Source: Rhodobacter viridis (GTDB taxonomy: Bacteria > Pseudomonadota > Alphaproteobacteria > Rhodobacterales > Rhodobacteraceae). Taken from it: a DNA stretch of 64,000 nucleotides. Below the pieces are notes generated by a model that saw only the letters and a list, made by a program, of their open reading frames with translations, had not been told where the DNA came from and did not search any database. Shown piece by piece: positions 8,722 through 16,811 of the stretch. Made by a program: the position numbers and the translations under genes. The stretch's first letter is position 1. Each line of letters starts with the position of its first letter. The stretch spans positions 62,001 to 126,000 of the forward strand of contig NZ_QJTK01000005.1 in the NCBI RefSeq assembly GCF_003217355.1, read 5' to 3'.

Positions 8722-9779
8722 GGCATGCCACCATGATCACCGACCCGAAGCTGACCGCGGGCGTCGCGGTGCGGTTCGACAATGTCTCGATCGTCTTTGG
8801 CGATCACCCCGACCGCGCCCTGCCCCTGATGGACGAAGGCCTGTCGCGCGCCGAGATCCAGGCCCGCACGGGTCAGGTTCTGGGGGTGCATGACTGCTCG
8901 CTGTCCGTTGCCGAGGGCGAGATTCTCGTGCTGATGGGCCTTTCGGGCTCGGGCAAGTCGACGCTGCTGCGCGCGGTGAACGGCTTGAACCCGGTCTGCC
9001 GCGGCAAGGTCGAGGTCTGCGACGGCAACGGCCTTGTCGATGTCACCCATGCCGATCCGCAGACCCTGCGCCGCATTCGGCAGACCCGCGTCGCGATGGT
9101 GTTCCAGCAATTCGGCCTGCTGCCCTGGCGAACGGTGCGCGAAAACGTCGGGCTGGGCCTCGAGCTTGGCGGCATGTCGAAAGCCGAGCGCCGCGACCGC
9201 GTCGATGCGCAACTGAAGCTCGTGAACCTGACCGACTGGGCCGAGCGCAAGGTGGGCGAGCTCTCGGGCGGCATGCAGCAGCGTGTGGGCCTTGCCCGCG
9301 CCTTTGCCACCGAAGCGCCGATCCTTCTGATGGACGAGCCCTTCTCGGCGCTCGATCCGCTCATTCGCGCGAAGCTGCAGGACGAGTTGCTCGAACTGCA
9401 ATCGACGCTGAAGCGCACCATCGTCTTCGTGTCGCATGACCTCGACGAGGCCTTCAAGCTTGGCAATCGCATCGCGCTGATGGAGGGCGGGCGGCTGGTG
9501 CAGATGGGCACGGCGCGCGAGATCATCGCCAATCCGGTCGATGATTACGTCGCCGAATTCGTCGCGCACATGAACCCGCTCGGTGTGCTGACGGCCGAGG
9601 ACATGGCCGAAGCCGGCCCCGCCGAGGGTACGCCGATTGTGCCGGAAACCCCGGTGATCAAGGTGATGGAACTTTTGAAAACCGTTCCCGCCGTAGCCCT
9701 GACCGACGGGCGACGGATCACCCGCGAAGGCGTGATCGCCCGGCTGATCGACCCGCGCGGCACCGCCGCCAAGGGGTAA
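8718..9779 (+). CDS. choV: Choline ABC transporter ATPase
   Basis: A 353-residue ATPase of the ProV/ChoV type energising choline uptake. Walker A is GLSGSGKST (about residues 74-82), Q-loop FQQFGLLPWRT, signature LSGGMQQR (182-189), Walker B ILLMDEPFSALDP (202-214) and the switch His in VSHDLDEA. The N-terminal insertion RALPLMDEGLSRAEIQARTG is typical of ChoV. There is a partial C-terminal extension but no full CBS pair. The ATG overlaps the choW stop by four bases and follows GGGGGA. Confidence 0.93.
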   Translation: MRHATMITDPKLTAGVAVRFDNVSIVFGDHPDRALPLMDEGLSRAEIQARTGQVLGVHDCSLSVAEGEILVLMGLSGSGKSTLLRAVNGLNPVCRGKVEVCDGNGLVDVTHADPQTLRRIRQTRVAMVFQQFGLLPWRTVRENVGLGLELGGMSKAERRDRVDAQLKLVNLTDWAERKVGELSGGMQQRVGLARAFATEAPILLMDEPFSALDPLIRAKLQDELLELQSTLKRTIVFVSHDLDEAFKLGNRIALMEGGRLVQMGTAREIIANPVDDYVAEFVAHMNPLGVLTAEDMAEAGPAEGTPIVPETPVIKVMELLKTVPAVALTDGRRITREGVIARLIDPRGTAAKG

Positions 9780-9785
9780 AGAGGC

Positions 9786-9853
9786 GTATTTTCCCCAAGA
9801 AGAAACGGAAACCCGGAGTCCTTCGACTTCGGGTTTCTTCTTGGCTCAAATAC
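9786..9853. terminator. Bidirectional terminator built from a dispersed inverted element
   Basis: The left arm GTATTTTCCCCAAGAAGAAAC and the right arm (9833-9853, GTTTCTTCTTGG then CTCAAATAC) are near-perfect inverted copies. Inside them sits GAAACCCG / CGGGTTTC. The whole structure lies between the convergent choV and DMT transporter genes, and either strand ends in a T-rich stretch. Strong candidate for a two-way terminator and the clearest copy of the window's repeat family. Confidence 0.7.
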
Positions 9854-10733
9854 GCTCTTTCGAAGCCTCCCCCCGCGACTCGCGCCAGGTCAGGAAGACC
9901 ACCGCAGCCAGGATGATGGCGCCGCCCAGGATCACCCAGGGATCGACAGACTCGCCAAAGACCGACCAGCCGAGCGCCGTCGCCCAGACCAGTTGCAGAA
10001 AGGTCACCGGTTGCGTCACCGTCATCGGCGCGCAGGCAAAGGCGCGGGTCATGCAGTAATGCCCCGTGGTCGCAAAGACCGCGACCGCGCCGAGCCAGAG
10101 CACCTGCGTCAGGCTCACCGGCTGCCAGACATAGGCGGCAAAGGGGGCAAGGCCGATGGTCACCGACAGCGCCATCACCGCCACGACCACCGACGCCGGG
10201 GCGAGTTGCGTGAGCCGCTTCATCACCAGATAGGACAGGCCGAAGCCGAAAGCCGCGCCGAGCTGCGCCAGATGACCCGGCGACAGCTCGCGCAGGCCGG
10301 GGCGCAGCACGACCAGCGCACCGATCATCGCGACGCCGATCGCGATCATCCGCGCCGGGCGAAAGCCCTCGCCGAACAAGAGCCCCGCGCCGATCGTGAC
10401 GACGATCGGATTGAGATAGCCGATGGCCGTCACCTCCGAGATGGTGATCCGCGCCATCGCATAAAACCACAGCATCACCGCCACGGTATGCAAAGCACCG
10501 CGCAGCGCGAAGAGTTTGAAAAGGCTCGGCGAAAGTCCGGTGCGCACGAGCGGCATCAGCGACGGCGCCAGAAACAGCAGCCCCCAGGCGAAGCGGATGA
10601 AGGCGGATTCGGCCGCGGGCAGCGCGGTGCCCAGATAGCGCACGATGCCGTTGACGAAGACGAAGGCGAGCCCGGTGGCCAGCATCCACAGCACGCCCTC
10701 GACGGGGTGATTTTTCTCGGAAATCGCAGTCAT
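9846..10733 (-). CDS. DMT-superfamily (EamA) transporter
   Basis: A 295-residue protein with about ten hydrophobic helices arranged as two EamA repeats. The first repeat includes RFAWGLLFLAPSLMPL and YAMARITISEVTAIGYLNPI, the second YCMTRAFACAPMTVTQPVTFLQLVWATALG. These are drug/metabolite exporter hallmarks. The ATG at 10733 is preferred to an upstream TTG that would add 32 arginine-rich, non-membrane residues. The end overlaps the right arm of the intergenic element. The substrate cannot be predicted. Confidence 0.88.
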   Translation of the reverse strand: MTAISEKNHPVEGVLWMLATGLAFVFVNGIVRYLGTALPAAESAFIRFAWGLLFLAPSLMPLVRTGLSPSLFKLFALRGALHTVAVMLWFYAMARITISEVTAIGYLNPIVVTIGAGLLFGEGFRPARMIAIGVAMIGALVVLRPGLRELSPGHLAQLGAAFGFGLSYLVMKRLTQLAPASVVVAVMALSVTIGLAPFAAYVWQPVSLTQVLWLGAVAVFATTGHYCMTRAFACAPMTVTQPVTFLQLVWATALGWSVFGESVDPWVILGGAIILAAVVFLTWRESRGEASKERI

Positions 10734-10815
10734 GCCCCTTGCTGCCCTGCGCCGCGCGGGCGCGCAAGCGGGCGATTGTGCGGGATACAGGGCGCGACCG
10801 ATCGGCTCGCGACAC

Positions 10816-10829
10816 TTGACCTCGGTCAA
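10816..10829. promoter_or_regulatory. FNR/Crp-type palindrome in the DMT / NosL-operon spacer
   Basis: TTGACCTCGGTCAA lies within the perfect 16-bp inverted repeat CTTGACCTCGGTCAAG. It matches TTGAY-N4-RTCAA and has the same half-sites as the palindrome at 1451. It sits about 125 bases before the DUF2946-like start and about 90 before the divergent transporter, so either could be the target. FNR or NNR-type control of the NosL-like genes is biologically sensible but inferred. Confidence 0.5.
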
Positions 10830-10951
10830 GGCGCGGGACGGGCGCCCCGGGGTAACCAGTCAGGGCGGTCGCCCGAAAATGCGGCAGGAAAGCTGTTGCG
10901 TTCTGCCCGGGCGGCCACAATCCTGTGCGAAACCTGCTGTCGCGAGCCCTG

Positions 10952-11383
10952 ATGATCCGCCCTGCCCGCTCCCAGATGCCCTTCACCACCGGCGTTTTCG
11001 CCCGGTGGCTGGCGGTGCTGGCGCTGGCGCTGCAGAGCCTTTTCTTCGCCGAACACCTCAGCGCTTCGGCGCTGCATGATCTGGCGGGGCTTGGCCCCGG
11101 CGCGCGGGCGGGCTTCTTGCAGCTTTGCACCGGCGAGGGCGTGGCGCTTTACGACCCCGCCTCGGGCAAGGTCGTGGAGCACGCGACCAGCCATGCCCCC
11201 TGCACGATCTGCGCCAGCGCCGCCGTCTGCGCCTTTGCCACGCCCGAGCCGCCGGTTCTGGTTCCGCCCGTGCCGCAGCTTCTGGCCGCGCTCAAGCCCG
11301 CGACCCTGTTCTCCTTCGCCTTCATCGCACCCTTGCCGCGCAGCGGCCTGATCCGCGCACCGCCAGTGACTCTGGACCTCTGA
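10952..11383 (+). CDS. Small Cys-containing membrane protein, DUF2946-like
   Basis: About 143 residues: an N-terminal membrane helix (FARWLAVLALALQSLFFAEHLSAS), a short loop with CTGEG and the pair CTICASAAVC, then a Pro-rich segment and a second hydrophobic stretch. This resembles DUF2946-type proteins often found next to copper-related genes. The ATG at 10952 is one of several candidate starts (GTG at 10925, ATG at 10976) and none has a strong ribosome site. First gene of the run leading to two NosL-like proteins and an ABC exporter. Family call is tentative. Confidence 0.6.
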   Translation: MIRPARSQMPFTTGVFARWLAVLALALQSLFFAEHLSASALHDLAGLGPGARAGFLQLCTGEGVALYDPASGKVVEHATSHAPCTICASAAVCAFATPEPPVLVPPVPQLLAALKPATLFSFAFIAPLPRSGLIRAPPVTLDL

Positions 11384-11479
11384 CAGGGGCTTGCGCGGGG
11401 CAGCGTCCCGCCCCGCCTGCCCCTTGGGTCCCATCCTGCCCAGCCCTGATCCCTGCAATCATCCGTTTTGGAGACAGCG

Positions 11480-12112
11480 ATGAAACGTCGTGAATTTCTT
11501 GCCGCCACCGCCTCTGCCGCCGCGCTTGTGCCGCTGGCTGCCCGGGCCGAAATGGCGATGTCCCCGGCCGAAAAGCCGGTCAGCCCGATGCAATGGACCG
11601 ATGAGAACGGTCTGACCCGCTTCCTCAAGGTCGATACCGATCCCGTGACCGACGATCTCGGCAAATATCCGCGCTGCCCTTATTGCGGCATGATGCGGGG
11701 GATGTTCCCGGCCTCGCGCCATCTGATCGTCTATGAAAACGACACCGTCGACGGCACCTGCTCGATCCATTGCGCGGCGATTTCGCTGGCGCTGAACATG
11801 GATGCCGGACCGAAGACGATCTACGCGGGCGATGCCGGGGCGGAGGGCGAGATGAAGCCGCTCGCCGATACCGCGGCGATGACCTATGTGATCGATCCCG
11901 CGAAACCGGGCACGATGTCGGCGGTGTCGAAACTGGCCTATGCTGATCGCACCAAGGCCGAGGCCGCCGCCAGCGCCGGGGCGACGCTCGCGGATTTCGA
12001 CGCGGCGCTGATGGCCGCCTATGTCGAAATGGCCAAGGACACGACGATGATCCGCAAGCGCCGGGGTGAGAAACGGCATGAGATGGGTATGAAGATGCCC
12101 GGCTCGAATTGA
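11480..12112 (+). CDS. NosL-family protein 1, Tat-exported
   Basis: A 210-residue protein with a twin-arginine signal (MKRREFLAATASAAALVPLAARA) and no lipobox. The NosL domain contains RCPYCGMMRGM (Cys66, Cys69, Met71) and a second pair DGTCSIHCAA (Cys94, Cys98). NosL proteins are periplasmic Cu(I) chaperones for nitrous oxide reductase; Cys and Met of the CxxCGM motif are the expected ligands. GGAGA precedes the ATG. The tail is Lys/Arg/Met-rich (IRKRRGEKRHEMGMKM). No nosZ or nosRDFY is present in the window, so another copper target is likely. Confidence 0.85.
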   Translation: MKRREFLAATASAAALVPLAARAEMAMSPAEKPVSPMQWTDENGLTRFLKVDTDPVTDDLGKYPRCPYCGMMRGMFPASRHLIVYENDTVDGTCSIHCAAISLALNMDAGPKTIYAGDAGAEGEMKPLADTAAMTYVIDPAKPGTMSAVSKLAYADRTKAEAAASAGATLADFDAALMAAYVEMAKDTTMIRKRRGEKRHEMGMKMPGSN

Positions 12113-12123
12113 CCTTTTGCAAC

Positions 12124-12156
12124 ATTCCGGCCGTGTTTTCGGGCACGGCCGGGAAT
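12124..12156 (+). terminator. Hairpin between the two NosL-like genes
   Basis: ATTCCGGCCGTG and CACGGCCGGGAAT pair across an eight-base loop with one bulged G. No T run follows. A processing or attenuation site within the operon is plausible and could let the first NosL-like gene be expressed above the rest. Confidence 0.5.
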
Positions 12157-12166
12157 GGAGTAGCAC

Positions 12167-12688
12167 ATGTACAATATTTCCCGCCGCAGCGCGCTGAGCC
12201 TTCTGGCAGGTGTCTCGGCCCTTGCCTTTGGCATGCCGCAGCCCGCCCGCGCCGATGCTGCACCGATTGATCTGCCGAAACCCGGGCCACGCGACACCTG
12301 CGCGGTCTGCGGCATGTTCGTCGCCCGTTACCCCGAATGGGTGACGACTTTGGTCTTTGCCGATGGCACGGCCTTCTACTTCGACGGCCCGAAGGACTTC
12401 TTCAAATTCCTTGAGGACGTGCCGCACTACGCCGCCGGGCGCAGTCGCGATCAGATCGCAACGATGGCCGTGACCGATTACTACGGCGTGCGGCAGGTCG
12501 CGGCGCAGGAGGCACTCTTCGTCGTCGGATCGGATGTGCTCGGCCCGATGGGACATGAGTTCGTGCCGCTGGCGACCGAGGCCGATGCGGCGGATTTCAT
12601 GAAGGATCACGCGGGCAAACATCTCTTCCGCTTCGCGGAAATCCCCGCGGGCCTTCCCGCCAAACTCGATGCGGGTCAGTTCGAGTGA
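12167..12688 (+). CDS. NosL-family protein 2, probable Tat substrate
   Basis: A 173-residue protein with a signal carrying SRRSALSLLAGVSALAFG and cleavage near ARA-DA. The CxxCGM motif CAVCGMFVARYPEW (Cys45, Cys48, Met50) is followed by FADGTAFYFDGPKDFFKFL, a pattern found across NosL proteins. It lacks the second Cys pair of its neighbour, so the two are divergent paralogues, not copies. GGAG precedes the ATG. The stop overlaps the next start by four bases. Confidence 0.87.
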   Translation: MYNISRRSALSLLAGVSALAFGMPQPARADAAPIDLPKPGPRDTCAVCGMFVARYPEWVTTLVFADGTAFYFDGPKDFFKFLEDVPHYAAGRSRDQIATMAVTDYYGVRQVAAQEALFVVGSDVLGPMGHEFVPLATEADAADFMKDHAGKHLFRFAEIPAGLPAKLDAGQFE

Positions 12689-13014
12689 GCCTGCGTCCCG
12701 CGACCCCGGTGCTGAGCGCGCTCGCCGCGCTTTTAGCCCTCGCCGGGGTCGAGGGCACACATGCCCGGCTGACCGCCCCACGCGAAGCCGCGCGTCTGGC
12801 CGACGAGGCGCAGCTGGTGCGCGCCCTCGGCCTCACTGATCTCGCGCTTTTCACCGAGGCGCGGTACACCCGCCATCCCGCCTTGGCCGATCTTGCGACA
12901 GCCTTTCAGGATAACCCCTTGTCTTTCGAACATTTTCCTTCTGGCAGCCTGATCGCCCCGCCCGAGCATTTCGGGCCAACGGCGCTTGGCTTCGCCCCGG
13001 AGGATCTGCGATGA
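12685..13014 (+). CDS. Small exported protein of unknown function in the NosL/ABC run
   Basis: A 109-residue protein starting with GTG that overlaps the preceding stop (GTGA). It has one N-terminal hydrophobic segment (VLSALAALLALAGVEG) and then a soluble part with RYTRHPALADL and a Pro-rich end. No cysteines and no family I recognise. Overlaps on both sides (GTGA and ATGA) show that it is co-translated with NosL-like protein 2 and the permease, so it probably belongs to the same periplasmic complex. Confidence 0.7.
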   Translation: MSLRPATPVLSALAALLALAGVEGTHARLTAPREAARLADEAQLVRALGLTDLALFTEARYTRHPALADLATAFQDNPLSFEHFPSGSLIAPPEHFGPTALGFAPEDLR

Positions 13015-14150
13015 GCGCGCTGAACCGCCAACGCGCGCTTCTTGATTTCACCGTCGCGGCGCTGGCGCGGCGGCGGATCAAGAATCTGGCGCTGGTCGCG
13101 GTCTTTGCCACGGTGGTCTTTTTGCTCGCCTCGGCGATGTTCTTTGCCTCGAGCCTGCGGCGCGAGGCCGAGGCGACGCTGGCCGGGGCCCCCGATCTGA
13201 TCGTGCAGAACCTCAGCTTGGGCCGTCAGGCGATGATCGACGCGGCAGACCTGCCGAAAATCGCGGCGATCCGCGGCGTCGCGACGGCCGAGGGGCGGCT
13301 GTGGGGCTATTATTACGACCGGATCAGCGGCGCGAATTACACGGTGATGGTACCCAGTGCCGCCGATCTGGTGCCGCCCCCCGGCGAGGTGATCGTGGGC
13401 GAGGCCGTGCCGCGGGTGCGCGATTTCAAATGGCAGGGCACGCCGCTTTTCCTGTCGCGCCACGAGGGCGATCTGGTGCGCTTCGACATTGCCCGGACGC
13501 TCGGCTCCGATGTGGCGCTGATCAGCGCCGATCTGGTACTGATGAACGAGGTCGATTTTCGCAGCTTTTTCAATGTGCCAGCGGGGAAGTTCACCGATCT
13601 CGCCGTCACGGTGCGCAACCCGCGCGAGCTTTCGACCGTGGTCGAAAAGGCCAGTGCCGCGCTGCCCGACGCCCGCTTCGTCACCCGCGAGGACATCGCC
13701 CGCACCTATCAGAAGCTCTTCGACTGGCGCGAGGGGGTGATGGTGGCACTGGCCTTCGTCGCGATGCTGGCCTTTGCGATCTTCGCCGCCGAGAAGGCGA
13801 CCGGGCTTTCCGCCGAGGAGGCGCGCGAGATCGGCATCCTGAAGGCGATCGGCTGGGATACCCGCGACGTGATCGCGATGAAACTGTGGGAGGGTGGGCT
13901 CGTCTCGGGCGGGGCGTTCCTGCTGGGCACGGTGATCGCCTATGCGCATGTGTTCTGGGCGGGGGCGCCGCTTTTTGCCTCGGTGCTGAAGGGCTGGGCG
14001 GTGATCTATCCCGATTTCCGCCTGACGCCCGCCATCGACGCGCTGCAGCTGGGCACGCTCTTGCTTCTGACCACCCTGCCCTATGCCGCCGCGACCGTGG
14101 TTCCGGTCTGGCGCACGGCGGCGGCCGATCCGGATGCGGTGATGCGATGA
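13011..14150 (+). CDS. FtsX/MacB-type ABC transporter permease
   Basis: A 379-residue membrane protein with the MacB/LolC topology. One helix (about 23-48) is followed by a periplasmic domain of about 190 residues and then three helices (about 238-262, 299-320, 346-370). The cytoplasmic loop EEAREIGILKAIGWDTRDVIAMKLWEGG is the FtsX-family coupling region. Type VII ABC systems act as mechanotransmitters or exporters on periplasmic substrates instead of importing solutes. Its ATG overlaps the preceding stop. Position after two NosL-like proteins suggests it works on metal-bearing periplasmic proteins; this is inference. Confidence 0.88.
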   Translation: MSALNRQRALLDFTVAALARRRIKNLALVAVFATVVFLLASAMFFASSLRREAEATLAGAPDLIVQNLSLGRQAMIDAADLPKIAAIRGVATAEGRLWGYYYDRISGANYTVMVPSAADLVPPPGEVIVGEAVPRVRDFKWQGTPLFLSRHEGDLVRFDIARTLGSDVALISADLVLMNEVDFRSFFNVPAGKFTDLAVTVRNPRELSTVVEKASAALPDARFVTREDIARTYQKLFDWREGVMVALAFVAMLAFAIFAAEKATGLSAEEAREIGILKAIGWDTRDVIAMKLWEGGLVSGGAFLLGTVIAYAHVFWAGAPLFASVLKGWAVIYPDFRLTPAIDALQLGTLLLLTTLPYAAATVVPVWRTAAADPDAVMR

Positions 14151-14824
14151 TTTCTCTGCACGGCGTTTCAAAGACCTATAACGAAGGCCGCCCCAATCAG
14201 GTCACGGCGCTGCACGGCATCGACCTTGCGATCGCACCGGGGGTGACGGTGTTCATGGGGCCTTCGGGCTCGGGCAAGACGACGCTCTTGAGCCTTGTGG
14301 GCTGCATGGCGCGGCCGACGACGGGGCGGATCACGCTCGACGGCGAGGTGATTTCCAGCCTGCCCGAGCGCTTCCTGACCGATCTGCGCCGACGCCGCTT
14401 CGGCTTCGTGTTTCAGCGCTTCAACCTGATCCGGGGCTTGTCGGTGCTGGAAAACGTGATGCTGCCCGCGGCGCCGCTCGGCGAGGAGCGCGCGGTGGTC
14501 GAGGCCCGGGCGCTGGCGCGGCTCGAAAGCCTCGGTCTGGCGGGCAAGGCGCGGATGCCGGTCGAGGTGCTCTCGGGCGGCGAGACGCAGCGGGCGGCGA
14601 TTGCCCGGGCGATGGTCAATGACGCGCCGGTGCTGATCGCCGACGAGCCGACCGCGAACCTTGATACCGCGCTCACGCATCGCTTTCTCGACATCGTGGC
14701 CGCGCTGCGGGCCGAGGGCAAGACGGTGATCCTGACCAGCCACGATCCGCGCATCATCGCGGCCGCGCCGGTGACGGCGGTGGTCGAGATGCAGGACGGC
14801 ACGGTGCTCGAGGTCAGGTCATGA
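14147..14824 (+). CDS. MacB/LolD-type ABC transporter ATPase
   Basis: A 225-residue ATPase with Walker A GPSGSGKTT, Q-loop FQRFNLIRGLSVLENV, signature LSGGETQRAAIARA, Walker B PVLIADEPTANLD and switch TSHD. The SGGE(T/Q)QR and ADEPTANLD forms are typical of the LolD/MacB group and match the FtsX-type permease before it. The ATG overlaps the permease stop by four bases. The frame runs open far upstream but that part is the permease in another frame. Confidence 0.92.
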   Translation: MISLHGVSKTYNEGRPNQVTALHGIDLAIAPGVTVFMGPSGSGKTTLLSLVGCMARPTTGRITLDGEVISSLPERFLTDLRRRRFGFVFQRFNLIRGLSVLENVMLPAAPLGEERAVVEARALARLESLGLAGKARMPVEVLSGGETQRAAIARAMVNDAPVLIADEPTANLDTALTHRFLDIVAALRAEGKTVILTSHDPRIIAAAPVTAVVEMQDGTVLEVRS

Positions 14825-15819
14825 TCTTTCACACCCCGATCCTGACGCTGCTTCTGGTCTCGGCGCTGGCCGCGCTGGTGGCGCTCTGGTCGGCGGGCTT
14901 CGGGCTTTCGGTGCTGCGGCGCTGGGATCTGGCAAGCTGCAGTCGCGGGCAACTCATGATGGAGCGACGCACCGAACTCGTCTCGACGCTGTTCGCGATG
15001 GTGATGGCGGCCGAGGCGGCGGCACTCTCTCTTTTCATCTTCAACGCGGATCGGATGGCGGCGCTGTTCGTCGGCGCGATGTGCGCGGTGGGTACGCTGA
15101 ACGTGAACGGCTACGGCTTTCCGGCGCTTTATGCGCAGATCGCCACCTTCTTCGCCGCGGCGGTCTGGCTGGTGCTTGACCACGTTGACCGGCTTGGGCG
15201 CGACTATCCGCTGACGCGGGCAAAATATGCGGCCGTGCTGGCGATTGCGCCGCTGGTGCTGCTCTCGGGCGGGCTGCAGCTTGCGTATTTCCTCAACCTG
15301 CGCACCGATGTGATCACCTCCTGCTGCTCGAAGCTCTTCACCCCGGCGAATGCGGGGATCTCCGACGAGATGGCCGGGGTCGATCCGGCAACCGCCTTGT
15401 GGGCGCTGGGGATCGCCGGGGGGCTTGTGGCGGCGACCGGCATCCGCGCGCTGCGCAGCGGACGCGGGCACGGGCTTTTCGCGCTGGCAGGCGCGGGCTA
15501 TTTCGGCGCGGCCCTCGTCGCCATGGTCTCGACGATCGCGCTTTATCTCTACGAGAACCCGAACCACCACTGCCCGTTCTGCATCCTGAAGCCGGACTAT
15601 GGCTATATCGGCTATGCCTTCTACCTGCCGCTTTTCGGGGCGACGGCGCTGGCGCTTGGCCTCGGCGCCGCAAGCCCCTTCGCCGCGCGCGCGAGCCTGC
15701 GCGCCCCCCTGCCCGCGGTGATGCGCCGTCTGACCCTTTGGGCGCTGGCGGGCTTTGCGGCCTATGGCTTGGTCACCGTCTGGGTGATCCTGCGCTCACA
15801 TCTGATCCTGTTCGGCTGA
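14821..15819 (+). CDS. Multi-spanning membrane protein with CC and HHCPFC motifs, unknown
   Basis: A 332-residue protein with about eight hydrophobic segments. Two motifs stand out: TSCCSKLF (Cys168-169) and NHHCPFCILK (His249, His250, Cys251, Cys254), each next to a membrane helix, so they could form one metal or redox site. CxxC plus adjacent histidines suggests copper, heme or disulfide chemistry. No family I recognise. The start overlaps the ATPase stop (ATGA), making it the last gene of the run. It may be a metal-binding partner of the ABC pair. Confidence 0.75.
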   Translation: MIFHTPILTLLLVSALAALVALWSAGFGLSVLRRWDLASCSRGQLMMERRTELVSTLFAMVMAAEAAALSLFIFNADRMAALFVGAMCAVGTLNVNGYGFPALYAQIATFFAAAVWLVLDHVDRLGRDYPLTRAKYAAVLAIAPLVLLSGGLQLAYFLNLRTDVITSCCSKLFTPANAGISDEMAGVDPATALWALGIAGGLVAATGIRALRSGRGHGLFALAGAGYFGAALVAMVSTIALYLYENPNHHCPFCILKPDYGYIGYAFYLPLFGATALALGLGAASPFAARASLRAPLPAVMRRLTLWALAGFAAYGLVTVWVILRSHLILFG

Positions 15820-15870
15820 TCGACGACAGGTCATCTCCGCCCCCGGGATGCGCCCCCCATCCACGCACTG

Positions 15871-15922
15871 CTTCTTCTTGGATCAAATACGCTGGGGGGT
15901 CCGGGGGGCGAAGCCCCCCGGC
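15871..15922. repeat. Dispersed intergenic element with GC hairpin
   Basis: CTTCTTCTTGGATCAAATAC followed by GCTGGGGGGTCC and the hairpin GGGGGGC / GCCCCCC. Same order of parts as the copy near 4.5 kb. It sits in the spacer between the convergent membrane-protein gene and yebC, downstream of both. Confidence 0.6.
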
Positions 15923-15950
15923 GGGTCGGCGCGCCACGCGCGGCGAAACC

Positions 15951-15976
15951 AAAGGGCGCCCCGAGGGGCGCCCTTT
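15951..15976. terminator. Bidirectional terminator near the yebC 3' end
   Basis: AAAGGGCGCCCC and GGGGCGCCCTTT form a 12-bp perfect stem with a GA loop, and both strands end in short T runs. It lies between convergent genes and should terminate yebC on the minus strand and the NosL/ABC run on the plus strand. Confidence 0.75.
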
Positions 15977-15998
15977 GCAATTCCATCCCCGAAGCTCT

Positions 15999-16739
15999 TC
16001 AAAGCTGCGCGGCGACATCCTCGGGAACGTCGAAATTATGCGTCACCGTCTGCACGTCGTCGTCCTCTTCCAGCGCATCGATCAGCTTCATCAGCTTCTG
16101 CGCGGTTTCCAGATCGACCTCGGTCGTGGTCTGCGGCTTCCAGATCAGCTTCGATTCGGTCGATTCGCCGAGCGCCTTTTCCAGCGCCTCGGACACTTCC
16201 GACAGCGCCTCGACCGAGCAATAGATCCAGTGGCCTTCCTCGTCGCTTTCGACGTCATCGGCCCCGGCCTCAAGTGCCGCCATCATCACCGTATCCGCGT
16301 CGCCCACCGAAGCCGGATAGGAAATCTCGCCCATACGGTCGAAGCCGTGGCTCACCGAGCCGGTCTGGCCCATGTTGCCGCCCGATTTGGTGAAATAGCT
16401 GCGCACGTTCGAGGCGGTGCGGTTCAGGTTGTCGGTCAGCGCCTCGATGATCACCGCGATGCCGTTCGGGCCGTAGCCCTCATAGCGGATTTCGGTATAA
16501 TCCGCCGCATCGCCCATCTGCGATTTCTTGATCGCGCGGTCGATCACGTCCTTCGGCATCGATTGCGCCTTGGCGGCCTTGACCGCCAGACGCAGACGCG
16601 GGTTCTTGTCGGGATCAGGGTCGCCCATCTTCGCGGCGACGGTGATTTCCTTCGCCAGCTTCGAGAACATCTTCGAGCGGATCGCATCCTGCTTGCCCTT
16701 GCGGTGCTGGATGTTCGCCCATTTGGAATGGCCTGCCAT
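15999..16739 (-). CDS. yebC: YebC/PmpR-family regulator or translation factor
   Basis: A 246-residue protein beginning [18 protein letters not shown], the YebC signature, and continuing through AIKKSQMG and the acidic DGWEATTDVD-like region ([15 protein letters not shown]). The family includes DNA-binding regulators, and some members relieve ribosome stalling. Length is normal for the family. Monocistronic, followed by a strong terminator. Confidence 0.93.
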   Translation of the reverse strand: MAGHSKWANIQHRKGKQDAIRSKMFSKLAKEITVAAKMGDPDPDKNPRLRLAVKAAKAQSMPKDVIDRAIKKSQMGDAADYTEIRYEGYGPNGIAVIIEALTDNLNRTASNVRSYFTKSGGNMGQTGSVSHGFDRMGEISYPASVGDADTVMMAALEAGADDVESDEEGHWIYCSVEALSEVSEALEKALGESTESKLIWKPQTTTEVDLETAQKLMKLIDALEEDDDVQTVTHNFDVPEDVAAQL

Positions 16740-16811
16740 GCCCCTACTCCGTCCGATTGCTGTGTTGCGGCCCCTATAGCCAAAGGCCGGGCTTACCGCA
16801 AGTCGGCCGCG

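Noticed and set aside
10733-10829. N-terminal extension of the DMT transporter
   Set aside because: Adds Arg/Ala-rich residues from a TTG start and would place the FNR-type palindrome inside the gene.
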